NCBI GenBank assembly: GCA_947038515.1
Contig: CAMQWJ010000007.1
Span: 1-64,000, forward strand
From: an uncultured Fusobacteriaceae bacterium
GTDB lineage: Bacteria > Fusobacteriota > Fusobacteriia > Fusobacteriales > Fusobacteriaceae
DNA: 64,000 bases
Direction: 5' to 3'
A program made the translations under genes and the position numbers. Below are positions 19,401 through 28,177 of the stretch, in pieces. Below the pieces are notes generated by a model. It was given only the letters and a program-made list of their open reading frames with translations. It made no database searches and had not been told where the DNA came from. The stretch's first letter is position 1; every line of letters begins with the position of its first letter.

Positions 19401-20749
19401 TATTTAAAGCAGGAACTATTTCAACTTTAGCAGAAAAAAATGCTGAAGGATATGTAAAAAAATATTTTGAAGAACATGAAATAAAAATTTCTGGAACTGA
19501 AATAATTCGATTAGCCAAGAAAGTAGAAGGAGCTAAAAAGACTACAGGACAACATCCTGGTGGAATGATTGTAGTACCACAAGGAAATTCAATTTTTGAA
19601 TTTTGTCCTGTACAAAAACCTGCTAATGATATGAAAAATGATTCTATAACTACTCATTATGATTATCATGTTATGGATGAACAGCTAGTTAAATTAGATA
19701 TTCTTGGACATGACGATCCTACTACAATAAAATTATTACAAGAGTATACGGGAATAAAAATTGAAGATATTCCTTTAGCTGATCCAGAAACTTTAAAATT
19801 ATTTTCTTCTACGGAATCTCTAGGAGTGACTCCAGAACAGATTTTTTCAGAGGTAGGAACTTATGGAGTACCTGAATTTGGAACAGGTTTTGTACGACAA
19901 ATGTTATTAGATACAAAACCTACTACATTTGCTGAACTAGTAAGGATATCTGGTCTCTCCCATGGTACAGATGTATGGCTTAATAATGCACAAGAATTTG
20001 TTCGAGGTGGAACAGCAACACTTTCTGAAATTATTACAGTAAGAGATGATATAATGAACTATCTTATCGACCAAGGGTTAGATAAAGGTACATCATTTAA
20101 AATTATGGAATTTGTAAGAAAAGGTCAACCAAGTAAAAATTTAGAAGCATGGGAGAATTACTCTACTTTAATGAAAGAACATCAAGTAAAAGATTGGTAT
20201 ATAGAATCCTGTGGTCGAATAAAATATATGTTCCCTAAAGGACATGCAGTTGCTTATGTAATGATGGCAATTAGAATTGCATATTTTAAGGTACATTTTC
20301 CTATAGCATTTTATGCTGCATATTTATCTAGGAAAGTAGATAGTTTTGATTATGAGCTAATGTCAGACATGAAAAAAGTTTTTGCTAAAGTAAATGAATT
20401 AAATAAAGAAAAACGACTAGATGTTAAACAAAAGTCTGAGTTAGCACTTTGTGAAGTAATTGTAGAAATGAAAGCAAGAGGACTTGATTTTTTACCAATT
20501 AATGTGTATGATTCAGATGGAGATAAATTTACTATTGAAGATGGAAAAATTAGAATTCCTCTTATAGGACTAAATGGCCTAGGTGGAGCAGTAGTAGAAA
20601 ATTTACTAAGAGAAAGAGAGCTTGGAAGATTTACTTCTTTTGAAGAACTTAAACGGAGAACAAAAGTGTCACAAACAATTATTGAAAAATTAAAAGAATT
20701 TGAAGCAATAGAAGCTTTAAATGAAACTGATCAAATTACATTATTTTAA
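16409..20749 (+). CDS. polC: DNA polymerase III alpha subunit, PolC type
   Basis: Replicative polymerase with built-in proofreading, 1446 residues, normal for PolC. Order: N-terminal domain; OB domain (about 230-320); PHP domain split around the exonuclease (VELHTHSKMSEMVG before it, NIMVLVKDK after it); DEDDh exonuclease (FDLETTGLNGHSNEIIEIGAI ... HRAVDDSQAT); palm/fingers with GSRGSVGSS, zinc-binding CENTEC/CPHCG and PDIDLNFSG; TGQHPGGMIVVP; C-terminal SHGTDVWLNNA region. Begins 2 bp after the methyltransferase stop. PolC is typical of Firmicutes and Fusobacteria. Confidence 0.97.
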   Translation: MAKEIIIEPSANIFASLGIKEIEIQEIRYNERYKRLSIDCFLLSTDFFHEIDTLENKLKNHFGEKLIVEIKLTLKTTEIKKEELRKIVERAIKKLKEKNAISRSFLYFYRIALESDYINIELNDEMSVKTLYDSNINIKLEKKISNYGINGFKIKFIVGDFSKKLEELDSQKNSDLIRLKEKSDEQSLINRTQSNNVSTSKSTASKDNPNVQKFQYKNKGLNGTIISIDEFSELLETEICLVSGEIFSLEIRDIRGEKNLVTLRITDKKNSVTLKIFMNKDKKLEVKEGDLIKAVGRKQVDKFANNEEIIMITAIEKLENTTVIKKDHAIKKMVELHTHSKMSEMVGVTDIKNIINRAEQYGHSSVAITDYGVVHSFPFAYKAAKGKDIKVILGSELYMVDDISDIVTNSDNRLIAEEVYTVFDLETTGLNGHSNEIIEIGAIKLSGSRIVDKYSAFVKPERKIPKKITELTGISSDMVENAQSIEEVLPKFLEFIGDSTLVAHNAPFDMSFIVRETKRILNKEINNPVIDTLRMARDVLPNIKSYGLKVLTKHLGVALESHHRAVDDSQATANMFLIFLEKYIEKGAITLKDMNSTFPVNIQKQSTSNIMVLVKDKIGLKNMYKIISESHLNYYGGKKPRITKSFLIEHREGLIFGSSLSTHFNNSGELANNYLEYDFKKVEKNIDFYDYIELLPRVAHTELFDEDDSGRMKNHNEVENMNKYFYELAKKYGKIVTGSSNVHYLEPEESKIRSILLYGSGSVFRANQYQSDNGFYFRTTEELLQEFSYLGQDIAEEIVVTNTNLICEQIEKIKPVPDGFYPPKIDNAENIVREMTYEKSYKIYGNPLPKIVEERVERELKSIIGNGFAVLYLSAQKLVKKSLDAGYIVGSRGSVGSSIVAYMMDITEVNALYPHYICENTECKYSEFIEREGSGVDLEQKECPHCGLILKRDGHSIPFEVFMGFDGDKVPDIDLNFSGDYQSEIHRYCEELFGKENVFKAGTISTLAEKNAEGYVKKYFEEHEIKISGTEIIRLAKKVEGAKKTTGQHPGGMIVVPQGNSIFEFCPVQKPANDMKNDSITTHYDYHVMDEQLVKLDILGHDDPTTIKLLQEYTGIKIEDIPLADPETLKLFSSTESLGVTPEQIFSEVGTYGVPEFGTGFVRQMLLDTKPTTFAELVRISGLSHGTDVWLNNAQEFVRGGTATLSEIITVRDDIMNYLIDQGLDKGTSFKIMEFVRKGQPSKNLEAWENYSTLMKEHQVKDWYIESCGRIKYMFPKGHAVAYVMMAIRIAYFKVHFPIAFYAAYLSRKVDSFDYELMSDMKKVFAKVNELNKEKRLDVKQKSELALCEVIVEMKARGLDFLPINVYDSDGDKFTIEDGKIRIPLIGLNGLGGAVVENLLRERELGRFTSFEELKRRTKVSQTIIEKLKEFEAIEALNETDQITLF

Positions 20750-20790
20750 TTTAAAATACTTTTTATATTATGATTTAAAAGGAGAAAATG

Positions 20791-21996
20791 ATGAAAAAAG
20801 TTACTTTAAAATCAATTGAAGAAGCAAGAAGTGTTATAAAAGATGTAATAAGAGAAACACCTCTTATTCACTGTCCCACCCTTTTTGAGAGTTTAGGAAA
20901 TGAAATTTATTTCAAAATGGAAAATTTACAAAAAACTGGTTCTTTTAAATTAAGAGGAGCATTAAATAAGATTTATAATATGACAGAAGATGAAAAGAAA
21001 CATGGAATAATTGCTTCTTCTGCTGGAAATCATGCTCAAGGAGTTGCTTTAGGGGCTAAAGCAGCTAAAATAAAAGCAGTAATAGTAATGCCTAGTACTG
21101 CTCCTATGTCAAAAGTAGAAGCTACTAAGAGTTATGGAGCTGAAGTTGTTTTACATGGTGATGTCTATGATGACGCTTATAACAAAGCATGTGAAATACA
21201 AAAAGAGACAGGAGCTACCTTTGTTCACCCCTTTAATGACCCAGATGTTATTTCTGGTCAAGGAACAATAGGATTAGAAATTTTAGAACAACTTCCTGAT
21301 GTTGATATCGTTGTTGTTCCCATTGGTGGAGGCGGACTTCTTTCAGGTATAGTTACTGCTATTAAAGCAAAAAAACCTACTATAACTGTAATAGGTGTAC
21401 AAACTGTTAATCTTCCTTCTATGAAAGAAGCACTTAAAGCTAAGCATCCTGTTGAAGTTGAAAAAAATAGTACAATTGCAGATGGAATTGCAGTAAGAAA
21501 AGCTGGTGAATTGACTTATGGTATTATTTCAGAATTAGTGGATGAAATAGTAACTGTTACAGAAGACGAAATTGTTAATGCAATCCTTTTTCTTCTTGAA
21601 AAAAATAAAGTTCTTGCAGAGGGAGCAGGAGCAGTTTCTTTGGCTGCAATCCTTGCAGGGAAAATTGAGGCTAAAGATAAGAAAATTTGTTCTGTTATTT
21701 CTGGTGGTAATATTGATATAACCACTTTAAATAAAATAGTAAAAAAAGGATTAATTAATTTAGGGAGACAATATCAATTTACAACTAAAATACCAGATAA
21801 GCAAGGAGAATTAGCACAAATTTTAGAAATAATTAAAGAAAAAAATGCTAATATTTCTTTCTTAAATTATAGTATTTTAAAAGATGAGACTTTTGACAAT
21901 ATGCAAGAGATTGAAATAATTTTAGAGTGTAAAAATATAGAACATAAAAATGAAATTAAAAATTCACTTGAAAAATTTGGATATAAGTTATATTAA
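20791..21996 (+). CDS. ilvA: Threonine ammonia-lyase with C-terminal ACT domain
   Basis: PLP enzyme that converts threonine to 2-oxobutyrate and ammonia. PLP lysine in TGSFKLRGA, SSAGNHAQGVA, and the glycine-rich phosphate loop PIGGGGLLSG are present. Residues about 325-401 form an ACT regulatory domain (IPDKQGELAQILEIIKEKNA). Length (401) matches the TdcB/ACT type found in Clostridia, so it could be biosynthetic or catabolic. Two adjacent ATGs exist; the second is 6 nt from AGGAG and is preferred. Confidence 0.92.
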   Translation: MKKVTLKSIEEARSVIKDVIRETPLIHCPTLFESLGNEIYFKMENLQKTGSFKLRGALNKIYNMTEDEKKHGIIASSAGNHAQGVALGAKAAKIKAVIVMPSTAPMSKVEATKSYGAEVVLHGDVYDDAYNKACEIQKETGATFVHPFNDPDVISGQGTIGLEILEQLPDVDIVVVPIGGGGLLSGIVTAIKAKKPTITVIGVQTVNLPSMKEALKAKHPVEVEKNSTIADGIAVRKAGELTYGIISELVDEIVTVTEDEIVNAILFLLEKNKVLAEGAGAVSLAAILAGKIEAKDKKICSVISGGNIDITTLNKIVKKGLINLGRQYQFTTKIPDKQGELAQILEIIKEKNANISFLNYSILKDETFDNMQEIEIILECKNIEHKNEIKNSLEKFGYKLY

Positions 21997-22020
21997 AGTG
22001 AGATTTAAAAGAGAGGAGAA

Positions 22021-23295
22021 ATGAAAAAATTAATATTTCTTACTTATATAATAGTAAGTACATTTATTTATACAACAGAAAAAAATGCTTATAAATATCC
22101 TTATGAAAATAGATATGAATCAACTATATTGGGTGGGTCTACTCTTATGTTAGACTATCCTTTACCAAAAGTGAAAAATAAGGAATATTCTATTAAGATA
22201 AATCCTACAGAGAGTATTCCAAAAAATTTATGGTATCAAGAAGGATTTAAATTTTCTTTAGCGAAACAAAAAAATACTGCCCCTTTAATATTTGTTATCG
22301 CTGGAACAGGCTCTTCCCATGATAGTTTGAAAATGAAATATTTAGAAAGAATTTTTCATAATAAAGGATATCATGTTATATCGATTTCTTCTCCAATGTA
22401 TATTAACTTTCTTTTAAATGCTGGAACTGAAAAAGTTCCAGGATTACTAATGCCTGATAGTCAAGATATTTATAAAGTAATGGATTTAGCATATAAAAAA
22501 GTCAAAAATAAAATCTCTGTTACTGATTTTTATTTAACGGGATATTCTCTAGGAGCATCCCAAGCAGCATTTGTTTCTTATATTGATGAAAAGGAAAAAA
22601 AGTTTAATTTTAAAAGAGTATTTATGATAAATCCCACAGTGGACCTATATTCATCAGCACTTATTTTTGATGAGATGCTAAAAGAAAGTACTAATAATGA
22701 TAAAAAAAATATTGGTGTTTTAATAAAAGAAATGCTGTTACAAATTTCAAAAGTCACTTCGGATGGGGATATTAGTATAGATGAAGAAAAAATATTTTCT
22801 GCTTTTAAAGAGAAAAAAATTTCATATAAAAAAATGAAATCATTAATTGCTCTATCTTTTAGAATGATTTCCATTGATTTATCATATTTATCAGATCTTA
22901 TTTCTCATTCTGGTCTATATAGTAAAGAATTTGACAATAAAAAATATCCTGATATGTTTAGTATCTATGAAAAAATGAATTTCCCTTCATTTGAAGAATA
23001 TTTTGAAAATATAGCTGTGCCATATTATCAAAAACAAGGATATTCAAGAAGTGATATTTTAGAGAAAGCAAAAATAAATACAATTGAAAAATATTTAAAA
23101 AAATCGGAAAAAATAATGGTTGTAACTAATGATGATGAATTAATTTTAACTTCAAAAGAAATAAAATACTTGGAAACAATTTTCAAAGATAGATTTAAAA
23201 CTTATCCTTTGGGTGGACATTGTGGAAATATGTTTTATACTGAAAATGTAGAAATTATGCTAAAATTTTTACAAAAGGGGATGAAAAAAGAATGA
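22021..23295 (+). CDS. Exported alpha/beta-hydrolase, possible lipase
   Basis: 424 residues with an N-terminal signal peptide (about 1-18). The catalytic frame is visible: oxyanion region VIAGTGSSHDS (about 92-102), nucleophile elbow GYSLGAS with Ser176, and a late His in LGGHCGNMFY. Likely acts in the periplasm or outer membrane on an ester or lipid. Its stop overlaps the start of the MlaA-like gene (ATGA), so the two are coupled. This pairing suggests phospholipid turnover at the outer membrane, which is inference. Confidence 0.8.
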   Translation: MKKLIFLTYIIVSTFIYTTEKNAYKYPYENRYESTILGGSTLMLDYPLPKVKNKEYSIKINPTESIPKNLWYQEGFKFSLAKQKNTAPLIFVIAGTGSSHDSLKMKYLERIFHNKGYHVISISSPMYINFLLNAGTEKVPGLLMPDSQDIYKVMDLAYKKVKNKISVTDFYLTGYSLGASQAAFVSYIDEKEKKFNFKRVFMINPTVDLYSSALIFDEMLKESTNNDKKNIGVLIKEMLLQISKVTSDGDISIDEEKIFSAFKEKKISYKKMKSLIALSFRMISIDLSYLSDLISHSGLYSKEFDNKKYPDMFSIYEKMNFPSFEEYFENIAVPYYQKQGYSRSDILEKAKINTIEKYLKKSEKIMVVTNDDELILTSKEIKYLETIFKDRFKTYPLGGHCGNMFYTENVEIMLKFLQKGMKKE

Positions 23296-24017
23296 ATATA
23301 AAAGTCATATTTTCTATTTGTATATTCATGTTAATTTCTAAAGGTTCTTACAGTAATACTACAAATAAAGAGCAAACTACTACTAGTTTTATGGAAGTTT
23401 ATGATCCTTGGTATGGACTTAATAAACGAATGTATACTTTTAATTATTATGCTGATAAATATGGAATTTTACCTGTAGCTGATTTCTATAAAAATATTGT
23501 TCCAATAGTCGGACAAAAAGGTATTACTAATTTTTACACTAATCTCTCTTATATTGAAACAGTGACTAGTGCTACACTTCAAGGAAAAATAGCAAAAGGT
23601 ATGCGAGGACTTGGAAGATTAAGTATTAATTCTATTTTAGGACTGGGCGGACTTTTTGATGTAGCTGAGAAATTGGAAATGCCTCAAGAAAATGAAGACT
23701 TTGGGCTATTACTTGCAAACTATGGAGTTGGAGCAGGTCCTTATTTAATAGTTCCATTTATGGGGCCATCTAATCTAAGAGATTTACTAGGAAAAGGAAT
23801 GGGACTTTCTCTTGGAATTTTTACTAGTCCTCTTTCTTCTATTTATATCGGTTCTTATCCTTCAATGGGAGCTTTTGCTATTGAGAGTATTAATTGGAGA
23901 AATGAAATCAAATTTAGGCACTATGGGACTTCTACTCCCTTTGAATATGAATATTTAAGATTTTATTATAATGAAATAAGATATTTAGAAGAAAATGCAG
24001 ATAAAAAGGAAAATTAA
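23292..24017 (+). CDS. mlaA: MlaA (VacJ)-family phospholipid transport protein
   Basis: MlaA removes phospholipids from the outer leaflet of the outer membrane in the Mla pathway. Family hallmarks: DPWYGLNKRMYTFNYYADKY, then KGMRGLGRLSINSILGLGGLFDVA and DFGLLLANYGVGAGPYLIVPFMGPS. 241 residues. The N-terminal signal (1-20) has no lipobox cysteine at its predicted end (only Cys10, preceded by Ile), unlike the lipoprotein MlaA of E. coli. No mlaBCDEF genes are in the window. Overlaps the hydrolase gene by 4 bp. Confidence 0.93.
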   Translation: MNIKVIFSICIFMLISKGSYSNTTNKEQTTTSFMEVYDPWYGLNKRMYTFNYYADKYGILPVADFYKNIVPIVGQKGITNFYTNLSYIETVTSATLQGKIAKGMRGLGRLSINSILGLGGLFDVAEKLEMPQENEDFGLLLANYGVGAGPYLIVPFMGPSNLRDLLGKGMGLSLGIFTSPLSSIYIGSYPSMGAFAIESINWRNEIKFRHYGTSTPFEYEYLRFYYNEIRYLEENADKKEN

Positions 24018-24018
24018 A

Positions 24019-24888
24019 ATGGTCTGGAAAAAAATAACGATTGAAAGTAAAAAAATAATTAATGAATATTTAAAAAATAAATTTCTAATATGTGATTATA
24101 ATTTTACTAATTTACTTCTATGGAGTGAGGGAGATAATATTGAATTTTTTGAAAATGGAGAGCTACTTTTTTTAAGGGGAAACTATTTAGGAAAAAATAC
24201 TTATTTTATGCCAGTTTCAAAAACTAATGATATTTCTAATGTTAAGTTTGGAATTAATAAAATATTGTCATTGGGAGAAGAGATTCATTTGATTCCTGAA
24301 GAATGGAAAAATATTTTGTCTGATTTTTATATTTTTACCGAAAAAGAAGATAATTTTGATTATATGTATAATATAGCCTCTTTGATAACATTAGAAGGAA
24401 GAAAATATAATAAAAAAAAAAATAAATTAAATTTTTTCAAAAAAAATTATGATTTTAAATATCATAAAATTACAAAAGAAAATATTTCTCGAGTTAATAA
24501 TTTTCAAAATTTTTGGTGTTTAAAAAAAGAATGTGAAAAAAATAGAGATCTCTTTAATGAAAACTTAGGGATAAAATATCTTATTGATAATTATAGTGAA
24601 TTAGATATAAAAGGTGGATTTATAGAGGTTGATGGTAAAGTAATAGCCTATTCTTTTGGAGAAGTTATTAATGAAGATATTGTAGTAATTCATATAGAAA
24701 AAGCTGATGAAAATTATAAAGGGAGTTATCAAGCAATTAATGCTATTTTTTTAGAAAAAGAATGGCAAGGATATACCTTTGTTAATAGAGAAGATGACGC
24801 AGGTATTTTAGGAATTAGAATAGCTAAAAGTTCATATTTACCAGAAAAAATGTTGAAAAAATATTCTCTTATTTCAGTAAAAATATAA
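24019..24888 (+). CDS. Stand-alone LPG-synthase C-terminal domain protein (DUF2156-like)
   Basis: 289 residues resembling the soluble aminoacyl-transferase domain of phosphatidylglycerol lysyltransferase (MprF), without the membrane flippase part. Supporting segments: TLEGRKYNKKKNKLNFFKKNY, GGFIEVDGKVIAYSFGE, and VNREDDAGILGIRIAKSSY near the C-terminus, all characteristic of the family. It probably moves an aminoacyl group from tRNA to a lipid or other acceptor, but the substrate is unknown. A frame opens at 23995; AAGGA before the ATG at 24019, one base after the mlaA stop, gives the start. Confidence 0.82.
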   Translation: MVWKKITIESKKIINEYLKNKFLICDYNFTNLLLWSEGDNIEFFENGELLFLRGNYLGKNTYFMPVSKTNDISNVKFGINKILSLGEEIHLIPEEWKNILSDFYIFTEKEDNFDYMYNIASLITLEGRKYNKKKNKLNFFKKNYDFKYHKITKENISRVNNFQNFWCLKKECEKNRDLFNENLGIKYLIDNYSELDIKGGFIEVDGKVIAYSFGEVINEDIVVIHIEKADENYKGSYQAINAIFLEKEWQGYTFVNREDDAGILGIRIAKSSYLPEKMLKKYSLISVKI

Positions 24889-24999
24889 CAAAATAATTAT
24901 AAAAATAATTTTACTATATTTTGCTAAGGTAGATAAAAATACTTATCTTGAAAAATAAATAAAATTTTCTAAATTTATAGATATAAATTGAGGGGTTGT

Positions 25000-26127
25000 A
25001 TGGAAGAAAAAAAAGAAAGAGCTATAATTTTTTCTGGGGGAGGCTCAAGATTTGCAATTTATGCTGGAATATATGCAGCATTGGAAGAATTGGGTCATAA
25101 GCCTGATTTAATTATAGGAAGTTGTGGCGGTGGAATGGCCACGAATATAATTAGCTCTTTTGAAACCAATATAGAAAGAAAAGAATATCTGAAATCTTTA
25201 GAATTTTATAATTTTATAAAAAAATTTTCTCTTACAAAAGAAAGAAAATTATATAAAATAGGATTAGATTTTAAAATAAGAGGAATAAGAAATAAAAAAA
25301 ATAATTATATAGAAGATATTTTTAATAAATATTTACTAGATATTCCTGAAAATGTAGAAGATTTTCTTCCAATATTGGCAAAGAGTCAAGGACCATATAT
25401 TTCCAATATAATAATTGGTTCAAAAATATTATTTAATAAATTTGAAGTTGGAGAAAAAGTTAATGGAAGAAAACTTTATAAAGAAATCTATATGACTGAT
25501 ATAAAAACTAAAAAACTAATAGAAGAAAATTGGTTATCTCAAAAGTCAAAAATCTTTTTAAATAGTTCTCTCTCTGAAAAAATAGAGATTAGAACGGATA
25601 TTCCTCTATTAAAAGCTTCAAGAATATCAGTTTCTGATATATTTTATACTAATCCTGTTTTCTATAATGGAGAAAATTTTAGTGGTGGATTTGTAGATTT
25701 AATTCCTATAGAATTAGCAAAATCATTATCAAAAGAAGTTATTTTAGAGTTAAAACAAAAATATAAAAAAATAGAAGAAATTGCACTTATATCCACAGTT
25801 GGTTATAGTGGAAATGAAAGAATGCGAGAAGTACATGATTTTAATGCTGATTATTGGATAGATACTTCAGATGCTGCAAAAAATTTAAAAGGTAGCTATA
25901 TAAGTACTAAGATTAATTTATTTAAATTTCAAGTAGAATTATCTATTCCAGAAACCTATGAAAAATATAAAAATGATGTTGATATCCAATGGGATTATGG
26001 TTATCAACGTGGAAAAGAAGCTATTTTAAGTGGGAAAAATAACAAAAAAAAGATGAGAGATGCAAATTTTTTAAATACATCAGAAGAATTTAGAAATAAA
26101 AGGAATTTATCAGGGGGGAAAAATTGA
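25000..26127 (+). CDS. Patatin-like protein lacking canonical catalytic residues
   Basis: Patatin/phospholipase fold: glycine-rich oxyanion loop FSGGGSRFAIYAGIYAALEE (about 11-30) and the nucleophile elbow position IIGSCGGGM. The usual GxSxG reads G-S-C-G-G, so Cys42 stands where the catalytic Ser should be. The usual DGG dyad motif reads SGG (228-230) followed by VD233. 375 residues. Start at ATG 25000, 4-5 nt after GAGGGG; an upstream in-frame TTG contains that SD. Follows a 111-bp gap after the DUF2156-like gene and overlaps the SDR start (TTGA). Confidence 0.82.
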   Translation: MEEKKERAIIFSGGGSRFAIYAGIYAALEELGHKPDLIIGSCGGGMATNIISSFETNIERKEYLKSLEFYNFIKKFSLTKERKLYKIGLDFKIRGIRNKKNNYIEDIFNKYLLDIPENVEDFLPILAKSQGPYISNIIIGSKILFNKFEVGEKVNGRKLYKEIYMTDIKTKKLIEENWLSQKSKIFLNSSLSEKIEIRTDIPLLKASRISVSDIFYTNPVFYNGENFSGGFVDLIPIELAKSLSKEVILELKQKYKKIEEIALISTVGYSGNERMREVHDFNADYWIDTSDAAKNLKGSYISTKINLFKFQVELSIPETYEKYKNDVDIQWDYGYQRGKEAILSGKNNKKKMRDANFLNTSEEFRNKRNLSGGKN

Positions 26128-26861
26128 AAATATTTATAGCAGGTGGGACTTCAGGGATAGGACTTGCAGTTGCTAAAAGATATCTAAATAATGGACATAA
26201 TGTAGCAATTTGTGGACGTAATCAAGACAGAATAGATAAAATAGAAAAAAGTGATAATTTAAAAATTTATAAACTTGATATTTATGACAATGAAAAATTT
26301 ATAGGAGCAGTGAAGGACTTTTCACATGGTGAACTAGATATCATGTTAGTAGCAGCAGGTAGTTATGGAAATAGTCGAACTAAAAAATTATCTCTAATGG
26401 AAGCTACTAACATGCTCAAAACAAATATTGTTTCTACAGTTAATGCTTTTGAAATTGCAAGGAAATTAATGATCCCCAGGGGAAAAGGACATATTGTGGC
26501 AATATCATCTGTAGCAGCATTATTAGATTATCCAGGGTGTTCTGTCTATAGTAAGACAAAAAGGATAGTAATTAACTTATGTGAAGCTTATAGAGCAGCA
26601 TTATCTGATTATGGAATAAAAGTAACAGCTATTATTCCAGGATATATTGATACATTGAAATTGAGAGAAATAAGTGGTGATGTATCTAATAAACCATTTA
26701 TCATGAGTGAAGAAAATGCTGCTAAAATTATAATAGACAGTATAGAAAAAAATGTAGATAGAGTAATTTTTCCTAAAAAAATGAAAGTTCTTATTTCTAT
26801 TCTTTCATTATTACCTAAAAAAATACTAAGTTTAATATTATTGAGAAAAAAAAATGGATAA
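26124..26861 (+). CDS. Short-chain dehydrogenase/reductase
   Basis: NAD(P)-dependent oxidoreductase of 245 residues. Rossmann motif GGTSGIG at the N-terminus, NNAG-equivalent as VAAGSYG, catalytic Ser in AISSVAA and YSKTK (YxxxK). The last 30 residues are hydrophobic and basic (MKVLISILSLLPKKILSLILL), suggesting membrane association. TTG start with CAGGGGGG upstream; TTGA overlap with the patatin-like gene. Within the lipid cluster it may reduce a keto-lipid intermediate (inference). Confidence 0.88.
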   Translation: MKIFIAGGTSGIGLAVAKRYLNNGHNVAICGRNQDRIDKIEKSDNLKIYKLDIYDNEKFIGAVKDFSHGELDIMLVAAGSYGNSRTKKLSLMEATNMLKTNIVSTVNAFEIARKLMIPRGKGHIVAISSVAALLDYPGCSVYSKTKRIVINLCEAYRAALSDYGIKVTAIIPGYIDTLKLREISGDVSNKPFIMSEENAAKIIIDSIEKNVDRVIFPKKMKVLISILSLLPKKILSLILLRKKNG

Positions 26862-28161
26862 TATAAAAAAAAAATTAAAAAAACAAAGTTTTTTCCTCAT
26901 GTTAGCAAGTTATTTTGTTTTTATTTTCTTGTATCAAAGTTCTGGAATATATACTTCTAAACTAAATGATGTTCCCTCTATATATATGAGGTGGGAAAAG
27001 AATATCCCTTTTATTTCTTGGCTTATAATTCCCTATATGAGTTCAGGAATCTTTTTTATAGCAATATTTTTTATGTGTAAAACAAAAGAACGTCTCTACT
27101 GGTTAGTTAAACAAATAAATATAATAACAATAACATCCACAATAATATTTTTTCTCTTTCCTCTGCAATTTGCATTTGAAAAACCTGAAGTAAATAATAG
27201 AGTAATTGGATTTCTTTTTAAAAATCTTTCTGAATTAGATACTATTTTTAATCTATGTCCTTCACTTCATATTAGTTATGCTATTATATTTACTTTAATA
27301 TTTTATAAAGAAATAAGAAGTAAAATAAAATATATATTTTATTTATGGTTTTTTTTGTTAAGTATATCTACTATTTTTATTTATCAACACCATATAATAG
27401 ATGTAATTTGCTCCCTATTTTTAGTTTTAACAACCTTATTTATTTTTCCCGAAAATAGCAACGATCGGGAAAAAAGAAGTAGAAAAATAGGATTTATATA
27501 TTTATTTTTTAGTCTCACATTATTTACTCTAGGACTCCTATTTCTTAATTGGAGTATATTATTATTAGTTCCTTCTCTATCTCTTTTCTTAGTGGGAAAA
27601 ACCTATATAGAAAATAATCCAAGCCTTATTAAAAAAAGAGGACATATTAAATTTTGTAATAAATTATTATATTTTCCCTATTTATTTTGTTATAATATTT
27701 TATGGAAATATTTTAGAAAATATGAAGGGGAACCCTGGAAAGAGCTCGTACCAAATCTTTTTATTGGATCAAAACTAAATAATGAACAATCTAAAAAATT
27801 TGGATATGATAAAAAAATTATAATTATTGATTTATCAGTAGAAGCAGAAGAAAACAGTGTTTTAATCAAAAATAATGAGTATTATTCTTTTCCTTTTTTA
27901 GATATTTGTGAATTAGAAGAAACTGCATTTTTAACTGCACTTGAATTAGTGATAAAAAAATATAATAATTTAGAACACAATGAAAAAATATATATTCATT
28001 GCTTAATGGGTTATTCAAGAAGCGTGGCTTTAGCAATTGCTTTTTTAAAGAAAAATTATAAGATGGATAATTTAGAAGCTAGTTTAATAGTAAAAAAACT
28101 AATTAAAAATTCAGTTATTCCAGATTATATAATACAATCAATTAACAAAATAAAATTATAA
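26854..28161 (+). CDS. ynbD: YnbD-like membrane PAP2 phosphatase fused to dual-specificity phosphatase
   Basis: 435 residues. N-terminal multi-spanning PAP2-type part (about 15-245) with CPSLHISYA and YQHHIIDVI, matching the SxxH...HxxxD arrangement of lipid phosphatases; C-terminal cytosolic dual-specificity phosphatase domain with the P-loop HCLMGYSR (Cys383, Arg389). The same two-domain build and size as E. coli YnbD. Overlaps the SDR gene by 8 bp and lacks a strong ribosome site, so translation is probably coupled. Suggested role: dephosphorylating a phosphatidyl-alcohol phosphate made by the YnbA-like enzyme. Confidence 0.85.
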   Translation: MDNIKKKLKKQSFFLMLASYFVFIFLYQSSGIYTSKLNDVPSIYMRWEKNIPFISWLIIPYMSSGIFFIAIFFMCKTKERLYWLVKQINIITITSTIIFFLFPLQFAFEKPEVNNRVIGFLFKNLSELDTIFNLCPSLHISYAIIFTLIFYKEIRSKIKYIFYLWFFLLSISTIFIYQHHIIDVICSLFLVLTTLFIFPENSNDREKRSRKIGFIYLFFSLTLFTLGLLFLNWSILLLVPSLSLFLVGKTYIENNPSLIKKRGHIKFCNKLLYFPYLFCYNILWKYFRKYEGEPWKELVPNLFIGSKLNNEQSKKFGYDKKIIIIDLSVEAEENSVLIKNNEYYSFPFLDICELEETAFLTALELVIKKYNNLEHNEKIYIHCLMGYSRSVALAIAFLKKNYKMDNLEASLIVKKLIKNSVIPDYIIQSINKIKL

Positions 28162-28177
28162 TAAGGAGAAGTTGATA

